Shown piece by piece: positions 42,113-50,360 of a DNA stretch of 64,000 nt. The notes beneath the pieces are model-generated. The model did not search any database and was not told where the DNA came from. It worked only from the letters and a program-made list of their open reading frames with translations. The stretch comes from JAGWBJ01 sp034423015 (GTDB taxonomy: Bacteria > Chloroflexota > Dehalococcoidia > Lucifugimonadales > JAGWBF01), in the NCBI GenBank assembly GCA_034423015.1, contig DAOUJG010000055.1:16486-80485 (forward strand). The letters are read 5' to 3'. Position numbers and translations under genes: made by a program. Within the stretch, counting starts at the first letter, position 1. Every line of letters begins with the position of its first letter.

Positions 42113-43327
42113 CTAGGTTGTATAGGCACTGTTAAAGGTAACGTACTCTTCACTGAGGTTGCAGCCCCACGCGGTGGCCCGGGCGTCTCCCAGGTTCAGA
42201 GAGATTCGGAAGGACACTTCGGACCCTCCCATCAGGGCCACCACTCCGTCCCGGTGGAAGGGGACGGGCCGTCCGTTCTCCATGATGCACACGTCGTTGA
42301 CGTGGAGGGCAACCTTGTCCTCCACGATACGGGCGCCGCTGCGGCCCAGGGCGGCAACCACCCGCCCCCAGTTGGGGTCGGACCCGTGGACCGCCGTCTT
42401 CACCAGGCTGGAGGAGACGACGGTCTTCGCCGCCCTCTGCGCGTCCTGCGGCGTCTCGGCCCCGTCCACCGAGACCTCTATCAGCTTGGTAGCTCCCTCG
42501 GCGTCCCTGGCCAGCTCCTTGGTCAGGTGAACGCACGCCTGGGCCAGGGCCTCCTGGAACAGACCCCCGGAGGCGCCCGGCCCGATCTCCGGGGAGTCGG
42601 CGCCCCCGTTGGCGAAGATGAGCACGGTGTCGTTGGTGCTGGTGTCCCCGTCCACGGAGAGCATGTTCAGGGAGGCGTCCACCGCCCTCTTCAAGGCGGA
42701 CTGCAGGAACGCCGGCTGGACCCGGGCGTCGGTGGCAAGGTAGCAGAGCATGGTCGCCATGTCTGGGTGTATCATGCCCGCGCCCTTGACCACGCCGCCG
42801 ATGGTGACGGGCCGGCCCTCCAGGTCGAAGGAGACGGCAACCTCCTTGGGCCGCGTGTCGGTGGTCATGATGGCGCGGGCCAGCCGGTTGCCGCCGTCCT
42901 CTGACATCTCGATCTGGGGTATGCCGGCCCTCAGGAGACCCATTGGCAGTTCTATCCCGATGACCCCCGTGGTGCCGATGACGACCTGCTCGGGCTCCAG
43001 TCCCAGGGTCTTCGCCGCCACCGCGGTCGTCTCCTGGGCGTCCTGGTACCCGTGCTCTCCGACGCAGGCGTTGGCCACGCCGCTGGTCACCACCAGGCCC
43101 CTCACGTTTCCTGCCTTGACCCGGTCTTCGCACAGATCGACCGAGGCAGACCTGAAGGAGTTGGTGGTGTACACCCCGGCGACGGCGCAGGGGGCATTGG
43201 AGCGGAGGAGGCCTATGTCCAGCTTGTCCTCGGCATAGGTCTTGATGCCGGCGTAGGTGGCGCCGGCGACGAAGCCCCGGGGCGTGGTGATGGTGCCGCC
43301 CTCGACGAACCTGATCTCCCCAGACAT
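42113..43327 (-). CDS. argJ: Bifunctional ornithine acetyltransferase / N-acetylglutamate synthase
   Basis: Recycles the acetyl group from acetylornithine to glutamate. The 404-residue proenzyme has the self-cleavage site HPDMATMLCYLATDA (Thr of ATML as nucleophile), the early AVAGVYTTN block, NACVGEHGYQDA, and NDTVLIFANG and SDPNWGR. Whether it also uses acetyl-CoA (bifunctional) is not clear from sequence. ATG 43327-43325 (GAGG upstream) is chosen over a longer frame that begins in the leader. It is the first gene of the arginine operon. Confidence 0.95.
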   Translation of the reverse strand: MSGEIRFVEGGTITTPRGFVAGATYAGIKTYAEDKLDIGLLRSNAPCAVAGVYTTNSFRSASVDLCEDRVKAGNVRGLVVTSGVANACVGEHGYQDAQETTAVAAKTLGLEPEQVVIGTTGVIGIELPMGLLRAGIPQIEMSEDGGNRLARAIMTTDTRPKEVAVSFDLEGRPVTIGGVVKGAGMIHPDMATMLCYLATDARVQPAFLQSALKRAVDASLNMLSVDGDTSTNDTVLIFANGGADSPEIGPGASGGLFQEALAQACVHLTKELARDAEGATKLIEVSVDGAETPQDAQRAAKTVVSSSLVKTAVHGSDPNWGRVVAALGRSGARIVEDKVALHVNDVCIMENGRPVPFHRDGVVALMGGSEVSFRISLNLGDARATAWGCNLSEEYVTFNSAYTT

Positions 43328-43352
43328 ACCCTCAACCGTCCAGCGTATTTGT

Positions 43353-43403
43353 AGCCGCGTGACGCGGCTGAATTGCACCCGGCAATGATCGCCTAGGAGT
43401 ATA
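43353..43403 (-). promoter_or_regulatory. Promoter and leader hairpin of the arginine operon
   Basis: An extended -10, TGG then TATACT (43403-43398), is seen on the minus strand without a good -35. In the ~65-nt leader there is a perfect 7-bp hairpin AGCCGCG-3 nt-CGCGGCT (43353-43369). A short GCAATTCA nearby resembles half of an ArgR box, but no complete box was found. Confidence 0.45.
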
Positions 43404-43460
43404 CCACAAAGGGTAGGGCCCCACCACACGCCTGGGAAGCGGGCGGGCCAGGCCCAGCCA

Positions 43461-43477
43461 GGCCCCGGAGAGGGGCC
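43461..43477 (-). terminator. GC hairpin just downstream of leuS
   Basis: GGCCCC, 5-nt loop, GGGGCC (43461-43477), starting 13 bp beyond the leuS stop. There is no T-tract. It may mark the 3' end of the prkA-leuS transcript upstream of the argJ promoter. Confidence 0.4.
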
Positions 43478-43489
43478 GGGGTACTACAC

Positions 43490-45958
43490 CTACTTCACGA
43501 CGACATTGACCAGGCGGCCCGGGACGTAGACCGTCCTGTCCACCTGTCTGTCATCGACGTGGGGCCGCACCTTGGGGCTCGCCAGGGCCAGGCTCTTGGC
43601 GTCGTCCTCGGAGATGTCGGCGGGCACCTGAAGCCTGTCCCGGAGCTTGCCATTGACCTGCACCACCAGGGTAATCTCCTCTTCGCTGGCCAGACCGTCG
43701 TCCCACCGGGGGAACCGCTGGTTGTGAACGCTGTACTCGCGCCCCGTGAGCTCCCATAGCTCCTCCGCCAGGTGCGGCGCAAGGGGCGCCAGCATCAGGA
43801 GGAACTTCTCCACGCACTCTTTCCAGGTCGCCGAGCCCAAGTTCCCCTCGGCCCAGCTCCTGCCCATCTGGTTGGAGAGCTCCATGAGCGCGGCAATGGC
43901 CGTGTTGAACTTGAACCGGTCCAGGTCGTCGTGACACTTCTTTATGGTCTGGTGCAGGGCACGGAGCAAGCCCTTGTCTGCTTCCGAAGGCGGCCGGTCG
44001 GGCAGGGACGACGGGTCCTGCCGGCACATCTCCCACACCCGGTTGAGCCAACGGGCCAGCCCGTTGATCCCCGACGTGCTCCAGGGGCCGCCCTGGTCCC
44101 ACGGGCCCAGGAACATCAGAAAGCAGCGCACCGAGTCTGCCCCCAGGGCATCCACGAACTCGTCGGGGTTGACCACGTTGCCCCGGCTTTTGCTCATCTT
44201 CTCGTGGTCCTCACCCAGGATCACGCCCTGGTTGTAGAGGCGGTGGAACGGCTCCCCGAAGTCGACCAGGCCCATGTCCCGCAGGGCCTTGGTGAAGAAC
44301 CTGGAGTAGAGCAGGTGCATCACCGCGTGCTCGGCGCCCCCGGTATACTGGGCCACGGGCATCCATCGAGGCATGACGTCGGGGTCGAAGGGGCCCGAGC
44401 TGTACCTGGGCGACGTGAAGCGCTCCATGTACCATGAGGAGTCGACGAAGGTGTCCATGGTATCCGTCTCGCGGGTGGCGGGACCGTCGCACCGGGGACA
44501 CTTGGCGTTGACGAAGCCCTGGTGGAGCGCCAGAGGGGACTCGCCCGTGGGCTTGAACTCCGCGTCGGCTGGTATCAGCACGGGCAGGTCCTCCTCGGGC
44601 ACCGGCACGGTGCCGCAATCGGGACAGTAGACCACGGGGATCGGGGTGCCCCAGTACCGCTGCCGGGAGATGAGCCAGTCCCTGATGCGGTAGGACACCG
44701 TCCGCTTGCCCCAGCCCCGCTCCTCCACGGACCCGGCGATGGCGTCCTTGGCGTCCCCGCTGGCCATGCCGTCGAACTCGCCGGAGCTCACCATCGTCCC
44801 GTCCTCGACGTGGGCCTCCTCCAGGTCCCGTCCGTCCCACCCGGGAGGGGCGACGACCACCGGTATGGGCAGTTCGTACTTCTCGGCGAACTCGAAGTCC
44901 CGCTGGTCGTGGGCGGGAACGCCCATGACGGCGCCGGTGCCGTAGTTCATAAGGGCGTAGTCAGCGATGAAGATGGGCACTTCCCGGCCGTTCAGCCGGT
45001 TGACGGCGTGGACGCCGAGAAAGACGCCCGTCTTCTCCTTCTCCGCGGCCACGCGCTCGATCTCCGTCTGCCTCCGGGCGGCCTCGACGTAGCCCCTGAC
45101 CTCGTCACGCCGCTCCGGGGTGGTCATGGCCTCGACCAGCGGGTGCTCGGGGGCTAGCACCATGAACGTGACCCCGAAGATGGTGTCGATGCGCGTGGTG
45201 AAGGTGCGCAGCTCCGTCTCCTCCAGCCCCAGGTGGGAGATGTCGAAGCTGATCTCCACCCCCTGGCTGCGCCCCACCCAGTTGCGCTGCATGGTCAGGA
45301 TCCTCTCGGGCCAGTCCAGCAGGCCGGAGAAGTCCAGCAGCTCGTCGGCGTAGGCCGTGATGCGCAGGAACCACTGCTCCATGTCGCGGCGGGTGATGGG
45401 CGTGTCGCACCGCTCGCACCTGCCGTTCACCGCCTGCTCGTTGGCCAGCACCGTCTGGCAGGACGGGCACCACACCACCGGCGCCTTGTCCCGGTAGGCC
45501 AGGCCCTTCTCCAGGAGCTTGAGGAAGAACCACTGGTTCCACCTGTAGTACTCCGGAAGGCAGCATATGACCTCCCTGTCCCAGTCGTAGATGGCGCCCA
45601 TGCTGCGTAGCTGGGAGCGCATGTTCTCGATGTTCCCCATGGTCCAGGTGTATGGGTGTATCCCCCGTTGCACCGCGGCGTTCTCCGCGGGGAGGCCGAA
45701 GGCGTCGAACCCCATGGGGTGGAGCACGTTGTAGCCCTGCATCCTGCGGAACCGGGCGTGGCAGTCGGCCGGGGCCATGGCGTACCAGTGGCCGATGTGG
45801 AGGTCGCCCGAGGGGTAGGGGTACATGGTCAGCTCGTACCACTTGGGCCTGGGGTCATCGTCGGAAACGTGGTAAATGCCGTCGGCGGCCCAGCGTTCCT
45901 GCCACTTGAGGTCCATCTCCCGGGCCCCGTACCTTACGTCCACCATTCGTGTCGTCAT
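43490..45958 (-). CDS. leuS: Leucyl-tRNA synthetase
   Basis: A class I synthetase of 822 residues. It has the HIGH motif in YPSGDLHIGHWYAMAP, zinc-knuckle-type CPSCQTV and CERCDTP, the CP1 editing domain (TFTTRIDTIFGVTFMVLAPE), KMSKS in EDHEKMSKSRGNVV and a C-terminal anticodon region. ATG 45958-45956 is 22 bp downstream of prkA, so the two may be cotranscribed. Confidence 0.97.
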   Translation of the reverse strand: MTTRMVDVRYGAREMDLKWQERWAADGIYHVSDDDPRPKWYELTMYPYPSGDLHIGHWYAMAPADCHARFRRMQGYNVLHPMGFDAFGLPAENAAVQRGIHPYTWTMGNIENMRSQLRSMGAIYDWDREVICCLPEYYRWNQWFFLKLLEKGLAYRDKAPVVWCPSCQTVLANEQAVNGRCERCDTPITRRDMEQWFLRITAYADELLDFSGLLDWPERILTMQRNWVGRSQGVEISFDISHLGLEETELRTFTTRIDTIFGVTFMVLAPEHPLVEAMTTPERRDEVRGYVEAARRQTEIERVAAEKEKTGVFLGVHAVNRLNGREVPIFIADYALMNYGTGAVMGVPAHDQRDFEFAEKYELPIPVVVAPPGWDGRDLEEAHVEDGTMVSSGEFDGMASGDAKDAIAGSVEERGWGKRTVSYRIRDWLISRQRYWGTPIPVVYCPDCGTVPVPEEDLPVLIPADAEFKPTGESPLALHQGFVNAKCPRCDGPATRETDTMDTFVDSSWYMERFTSPRYSSGPFDPDVMPRWMPVAQYTGGAEHAVMHLLYSRFFTKALRDMGLVDFGEPFHRLYNQGVILGEDHEKMSKSRGNVVNPDEFVDALGADSVRCFLMFLGPWDQGGPWSTSGINGLARWLNRVWEMCRQDPSSLPDRPPSEADKGLLRALHQTIKKCHDDLDRFKFNTAIAALMELSNQMGRSWAEGNLGSATWKECVEKFLLMLAPLAPHLAEELWELTGREYSVHNQRFPRWDDGLASEEEITLVVQVNGKLRDRLQVPADISEDDAKSLALASPKVRPHVDDRQVDRTVYVPGRLVNVVVK

Positions 45959-45980
45959 CTACATGCCTATCCCTACCGTG

Positions 45981-47957
45981 CTACTCCCACGTGAGCTTTC
46001 CCCTCTTATAGGAGATGGCTTCCTTGCCCTGCAGAGTCCTGAGGGCCACCTGCAGCACGTCCCTCGCGCAGTGTTCACAATACCCGAAGTCCGACAGCAG
46101 GCGTTGGTATATCCGCTCCCGTCCCCGGGTCCTCTTGGCGTCCTTCTTCCTGGGGTCGATGGTCAGCCTGACCTCGTCCCGCCTGGGAAACAGGACCATC
46201 TCCACGGCGGACCTTATCGCCGGAATCCCCGTGTAGTCGGGCTCGTTGTCGGGGTCTTCCCGGCGCAGGTGCGTGTAGTTGTCGTACACGGTCTGGCGGA
46301 AGCCCCGGCGCTCCGAGTCCCGCAGGTTCAGGGCGCCCTCCACCTGGCGCATCACCCGCTCGTCCGGCGGGTCCGTGGACACCGTGCCGCCGCCCGTCCC
46401 CCGGAGGTAGAGCTCCGCGTCGAAGATGTACCGTCGGAACAGGTGGCCGGCCTTCTCCTGGAAGTCGTCGGTGGCCGCCCGCATCACCGCCTGGACGGAC
46501 TGCTCCTTCAGCTCCTTCACCACGTCGGGCACCAGGGCCAGCATCCTCTCCCGCTCCGCAACGGGGATCCCGGCACGCTCCACCAGGCCGTCGATGAGGC
46601 TCTTCAGGGCCAGGAAGGGCGTCAGGCACGGCTCGTCCCGCGTGATGGCGTCCGCCAGGCGGTTGATGACGTATCGAGGAGAGAGCCCGAACATACCCTC
46701 TTGAGGGCTCGCCTGGCGCAGCTTCTCTACGTCCTCTCGGGTATACAGCGGCAACACCTGGCCGTCGTACAGCTTCAGCTTGTCCACCAGCGAAGCCCTG
46801 GGCAGATTGGCGGCCCGGGGCACCTGCTCCAGCCGGGACATCACCGACATGACGGCCGCGGTGGGAATGGTCAAGGGCGACACATGGGGGCCGGCGCCGT
46901 ACCCGGTGCCGTCCCCGTTCGACGAGCCGGAGCGGCCCTCCCGCAGCATCTTGGCGCAGGTCCTCACCTCGTCGCGGACCCGGACGGCGTAGGGCACCGG
47001 CACCAGGATGAGCCTGTCCAGCAACGCCGCGGTCTCTTTGTTGCTGGCGAAGTTGTTGTACTCCTCCTCGTTGCTGTGGGCGATGATGGCCTCGTCGGCG
47101 TAGACCGAGCCGAAGCTGCCCAGCTTGATCACCTGCTCCTGGGTGACCCCCAGCATCACCGCCAGGAACCGCTCGTCGGACTTGAATATCTCGATGAACT
47201 CCATGATGCCCCGGTTGGCCGCCTGGAGCTCGCCGTCCAGGCGGAGGCCCTTGCCGGCGCCTTCCAGCCGGTCCTCGGTCATGTACGACACGTCGACGCT
47301 GCCGACCAGGCGGGACAGGTCCTGGCCCTGGGGCGAGGTGGCAACGAAGGTGCCGATGCCCACCCCGGCGGACTGGCTGAAATTGACCCGATGGACCCTC
47401 ATCTTGGCGATGTCGCCGCCGCACTGGCGGGCAAGGTTGTATCTGCACCTGGGACACAGGTCGCCCTCGATGCGGAGACCGTACTCCCGCTCCACCTCCT
47501 CCCGCCGCTCCTCGGGGATGAGGTGCAGCGGGTCCTCCTGCATGGGGCATCCCTTTATGGCATAGATAGCGCCCTCGTCGGTCCGGGTGTAACGCTCCAG
47601 ACCGGACTTGAGCAGGTTCACCGTGGACGACTTTCCGCTGGCGGGAGGGCCCATCAGGAGCAGGATGCGCTTGCGCACCTCCAGGCCGCTGGAGGCTGCG
47701 TTGAAGAACTGCACCAGGCGGTCCAGGGCCCGGTCCATGCCGAATATCTGGCCGGCGAACAGCTTGTACTGTGGGACCCCGTCCAGGCCGGGCGTGACCC
47801 CGGCCCACTGGACCATGTCGTATATCCTGGCGTGGGAGTGCCGGGACAGCTTCGGGTTCGCAATGGCCATGTTCAGGTACTCTTCGAAGCTCCCCTCCCA
47901 AGCCAGGGCCTTCAGGTCCTCGCGTACATCCTCGAGCAGCTTGCCTATCTCAACCAT
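45981..47957 (-). CDS. prkA: PrkA-family AAA+ serine protein kinase
   Basis: A 658-residue protein of the PrkA/YeaG family. The N-terminal AAA+ domain has Walker A LMGPPASGKSS (about 103-112) and a Walker B-type region FIEIFKSDE. A Cys cluster (CPRCRYNLARQC) lies between, and a kinase-like C-terminal domain ends with a second Cys pair CEHCARD. In the family it acts in stress and stationary-phase control, some members also being ATP-dependent proteases. The usual neighbours (yeaH/DUF444 and spoVR) are absent. ATG 47957-47955. Confidence 0.93.
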   Translation of the reverse strand: MVEIGKLLEDVREDLKALAWEGSFEEYLNMAIANPKLSRHSHARIYDMVQWAGVTPGLDGVPQYKLFAGQIFGMDRALDRLVQFFNAASSGLEVRKRILLLMGPPASGKSSTVNLLKSGLERYTRTDEGAIYAIKGCPMQEDPLHLIPEERREEVEREYGLRIEGDLCPRCRYNLARQCGGDIAKMRVHRVNFSQSAGVGIGTFVATSPQGQDLSRLVGSVDVSYMTEDRLEGAGKGLRLDGELQAANRGIMEFIEIFKSDERFLAVMLGVTQEQVIKLGSFGSVYADEAIIAHSNEEEYNNFASNKETAALLDRLILVPVPYAVRVRDEVRTCAKMLREGRSGSSNGDGTGYGAGPHVSPLTIPTAAVMSVMSRLEQVPRAANLPRASLVDKLKLYDGQVLPLYTREDVEKLRQASPQEGMFGLSPRYVINRLADAITRDEPCLTPFLALKSLIDGLVERAGIPVAERERMLALVPDVVKELKEQSVQAVMRAATDDFQEKAGHLFRRYIFDAELYLRGTGGGTVSTDPPDERVMRQVEGALNLRDSERRGFRQTVYDNYTHLRREDPDNEPDYTGIPAIRSAVEMVLFPRRDEVRLTIDPRKKDAKRTRGRERIYQRLLSDFGYCEHCARDVLQVALRTLQGKEAISYKRGKLTWE

Positions 47958-48129
47958 TGGCCTTACCCACGCTCAGGCCCCCGGACCCTCCGAAGGCGGG
48001 CGCCACGCTCAATCCACCCGACTGCGCCGCTCCCGCGAGATCGGGAGGCCAGTCCCCGCCCCTGGGATTCAGGCCCGGGGCCGGAATGACTGTAGCTGTT
48101 CCCATGCCGATGGCGTGTCGGGTGGAGGC

Positions 48130-48168
48130 TTGTGATATCCTAAGCATGCGATATGCTAGAGTATATCT
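48130..48168. promoter_or_regulatory. Divergent control region between prkA and the SRPBCC gene with stacked inverted repeats
   Basis: Plus strand: TTGTGA (48130-48135), 16 bp, TATGCT (48152-48157). Across it lie AGCAT-GCGAT-ATGCT (48143-48157) and an outer GATAT...ATATC pair (48134-48138, 48164-48168). On the minus strand TATACT is also present. This AT-rich island in a GC-rich gap looks like a promoter plus operator that could serve both genes. Confidence 0.5.
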
Positions 48169-48238
48169 TAGAGTAGACAGTTCGCCGAGGCAACTTGAAC
48201 TGGCCCTCTTTTCCGACTCAGTCGACGAGGCGACGCCA

Positions 48239-48682
48239 ATGGACGTAGCCGAAACATACACCTTCCGAGCCCCCCCGGCCAGGGTCTGGGACGTGCTCCT
48301 CGACCCCGAGCGTCTGGCCGGATGCATACCGGGGTGCCAGGGCCTGGAGCCACTGGGCGAGGGCCAGTACCGGGCCAGTCTCAACGTCGGGGTGGGGGCT
48401 ATCCAGGGCAAATACGAGGCCACCGTCACGATATCCGACCAGTCGCCGCCCTTTTCCTACAAGCTCACCGTCGACGGCAGCGGCTCCGCGGGCTTCCTGA
48501 GGGGCGAGGCGCAGGTGACCTTGGCTGAGAAGGACGGTGGGACCGTCGTCACCGTCCAGGGCGCCGGCCAGGTGGGAGGCACCGTCGCCCGGGTCGGACA
48601 GCGCCTCCTGGGAAGCGTGAACAAGATGATGATGGACCGGTTCTTCACGTGCCTCCGGGAGTCCGCCGAAAGGGAAGACTAG
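48239..48682 (+). CDS. SRPBCC-fold protein of the CoxG type
   Basis: A 147-residue protein with the START/SRPBCC fold. It opens MDVAETYTFRAPPARVWDVL, then DPERLAGCIPGCQGLEPLG, matching carbon-monoxide-dehydrogenase subunit G (CoxG), and has the C-terminal amphipathic helix region VARVGQRLLGSVNKMMMDRFF. CoxG proteins help attach or mature molybdenum hydroxylases at the membrane; many SRPBCC proteins do other things. A longer frame starts at 47957 but overlaps the prkA start and has no family match. ATG 48239 with GAGG 9-12 nt upstream. Confidence 0.85.
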   Translation: MDVAETYTFRAPPARVWDVLLDPERLAGCIPGCQGLEPLGEGQYRASLNVGVGAIQGKYEATVTISDQSPPFSYKLTVDGSGSAGFLRGEAQVTLAEKDGGTVVTVQGAGQVGGTVARVGQRLLGSVNKMMMDRFFTCLRESAERED

Positions 48683-48695
48683 CTCTCCCGCGACC

Positions 48696-49271
48696 TCAGG
48701 CCAGGTGCAGCCTGCGGGCCCCCCTCAGGACCAGCGTCGGCACCGGCTCGATGAGCCTGAGCCCCACCGCCACCGCGTAGCTGACCACCACCCCGATGGC
48801 CGCCCCCACCAGGATGTCCGACGGATAGAACACCCCGGCGAACACCCTCGACGCCCCCCAAAGGGCCGCCAGCACGTAGACCACCGCCCCGGCCCCCCTG
48901 TTCCCGCCCCAAGTGCCCGCCGCCAGCGCGAACCCCACCGCCGCCGGGTGGGCAGGGAACGAAGAGTCGGTGGGCGGGTAGAAGAGGAGAGTCAGGTCGT
49001 GCTCCACAAACGGCCTGGGCCGAAAGTAGTGGTCGTTGACTATCAGGACCACCCAGCTCGCGAACCCGACCGTCGCCAGGGCCCTGATGACCGCACGTTG
49101 ATGCGAGTCCCTCCTCTCCGCGTCTCCCGTAAACCACAGGGCCACCAGGCACAATGCCACGACGACGGGAACGAAGTAGTCGCTTACCAGCACCTCCGCC
49201 GCCGAGTCCACCACCGGCCACCGGCCCGCCCACTGGTTGAGCCACAGCACGATCCTCTCGTCGACGTTCAC
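48696..49271 (-). CDS. PAP2-family membrane protein lacking key catalytic residues
   Basis: A 191-residue membrane protein with five or six helices and the PAP2/undecaprenyl-diphosphatase layout. Motif 1 ends in FRPRPF, but the usual Lys seven before the Arg is Asn79. Motif 2 is SFPAHP, not PSGH; its His is kept. In motif 3, SRVFAGVFYPSD, the nucleophilic His is Phe148. The codon (TTC) is clear. It is therefore probably not an active phosphatase, or uses a changed mechanism. GTG 49271-49269 overlaps the preceding gene as GTGA; the run is plsY, small membrane protein, this gene. Confidence 0.85.
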   Translation of the reverse strand: MNVDERIVLWLNQWAGRWPVVDSAAEVLVSDYFVPVVVALCLVALWFTGDAERRDSHQRAVIRALATVGFASWVVLIVNDHYFRPRPFVEHDLTLLFYPPTDSSFPAHPAAVGFALAAGTWGGNRGAGAVVYVLAALWGASRVFAGVFYPSDILVGAAIGVVVSYAVAVGLRLIEPVPTLVLRGARRLHLA

Positions 49272-49696
49272 TGGCCGGGAGACGGGCGGCCGGGCCCGGG
49301 ACGCTTCAGCGCCCGGGCCAGCGACCTAAGGTAGGTGGTCTCCCTCAGGGCGTCCAGCCCGGCGGCGAAGGGACCGTCCCGTGGCAGGTACCGGTTGCTC
49401 AGGGACGAGACAAGGAAGGTGAGTATGATCGCCGACCCCGCCGACACGGTGAAGTATCCGGCGGTCTGATTGCCGTCCAGGCCTCCCTCGGTGTCGCCGA
49501 TGTTCCTGGGTTCGGACAGGAAGAACCAGAGGAACACGCCCACGGCGAGGGCCATACCCAACAGGAACGAGGTGGGGCGGTGCCGGAAGAATAGCAGTCC
49601 CGTCAGGCCGTTCCGGGCCGCCGCCATCTGCAGAACTCCCAGGGTAGCCAGGAACCCCAGCAGACAATAGTCGAGGACGAAGGGGCCGGGCATCAT
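49268..49696 (-). CDS. Small membrane protein of unknown function
   Basis: 142 residues, not recognised. It has three or four hydrophobic segments (VLDYCLLGFLATLGVLQMAA, SFLLGMALAVGVFLWFFL and FTVSAGSAIILTFLVSSL) and a basic Pro-rich C-terminus. ATG 49696-49694 (a second ATG just before it is in the same frame) lies 5 bp after plsY. The end overlaps the PAP2-like gene by 4 nt. Its position between two lipid-type membrane proteins suggests an envelope role only by association. Confidence 0.75.
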   Translation of the reverse strand: MMPGPFVLDYCLLGFLATLGVLQMAAARNGLTGLLFFRHRPTSFLLGMALAVGVFLWFFLSEPRNIGDTEGGLDGNQTAGYFTVSAGSAIILTFLVSSLSNRYLPRDGPFAAGLDALRETTYLRSLARALKRPGPGRPSPGQ

Positions 49697-49701
49697 CCCA
49701 G

Positions 49702-50316
49702 CTACTTCTGGGGCAAGGCGGGTGCGGCCTGGTCCTCCCCAAGCCCTTGGGCCTTCCTGGTGGTGAAGTAATGCCGCACTCCCGACATTATCGGGATGGC
49801 CACGAAGAAGACTACCAGCGTCGTGGACCCGCCCGTGACCCAGACCAACAGCGGCAAGGGTATCATGATCAGGCCCAGGGTAAGGGTAACGTTCCTGTGA
49901 AACGGGAGGAAGGCGACGGACGCCAGGCTCAGCGGTATGGCCACCAGCGGTATGAGGGCAAGGTACACGCCGACGGTGGTGGCCGCGCCCCGTCCGCCTC
50001 GGAGCTGGGCGAATATGGGCCAGTTGTGGCCCGCCACTGCCAGGACGCCGGCCGCCATCCCGGCGCCCAGGCTGTCCGTCGCAACCCGGACGATTATGAC
50101 GGCAACGGCCCCCTTGGCCACGTCGACGGCGCCCACGGCCAAGCCAATCCTGGGACTGATGGTGCGGTAGGCGTTGGCCGCCCCGGGGTTTCGGTCCCCC
50201 TGGTCGCGTATGTCCCGTCCGGCCGCAAGGCGCCCCGCCAGGTAGGCGGAGGGGATGGAGCCTACCAGGTAGGCCACCACCAGGGAGGCGATCCAGGTCA
50301 CGCTAGTCCAAGGCAC
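49702..50316 (-). CDS. plsY: Glycerol-3-phosphate acyltransferase PlsY
   Basis: First committed acyl transfer in phospholipid synthesis, using acyl-phosphate. The 204-residue membrane protein has LVGSIPSAYLAGRL, DRNPGAANAYR, DVAKGAVAV and GHNWPIFAQLRGGRGAATTVG, the three PlsY loops. In the first glycerophosphate loop the common GSGNPGATN is DRNPGAAN. GTG 50316-50314. It heads a three-gene membrane-protein run. Confidence 0.93.
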   Translation of the reverse strand: MPWTSVTWIASLVVAYLVGSIPSAYLAGRLAAGRDIRDQGDRNPGAANAYRTISPRIGLAVGAVDVAKGAVAVIIVRVATDSLGAGMAAGVLAVAGHNWPIFAQLRGGRGAATTVGVYLALIPLVAIPLSLASVAFLPFHRNVTLTLGLIMIPLPLLVWVTGGSTTLVVFFVAIPIMSGVRHYFTTRKAQGLGEDQAAPALPQK

Positions 50317-50360
50317 CTACCGAAGCTCCCCTCGGACCGGCTCGGTCGACCGACGGTAGG

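Noticed and set aside
47957..48238. Long N-terminal extension of the SRPBCC protein from 47957
   Set aside because: It would start inside the prkA start codon on the other strand, run through the promoter region, and has no homology-like composition.
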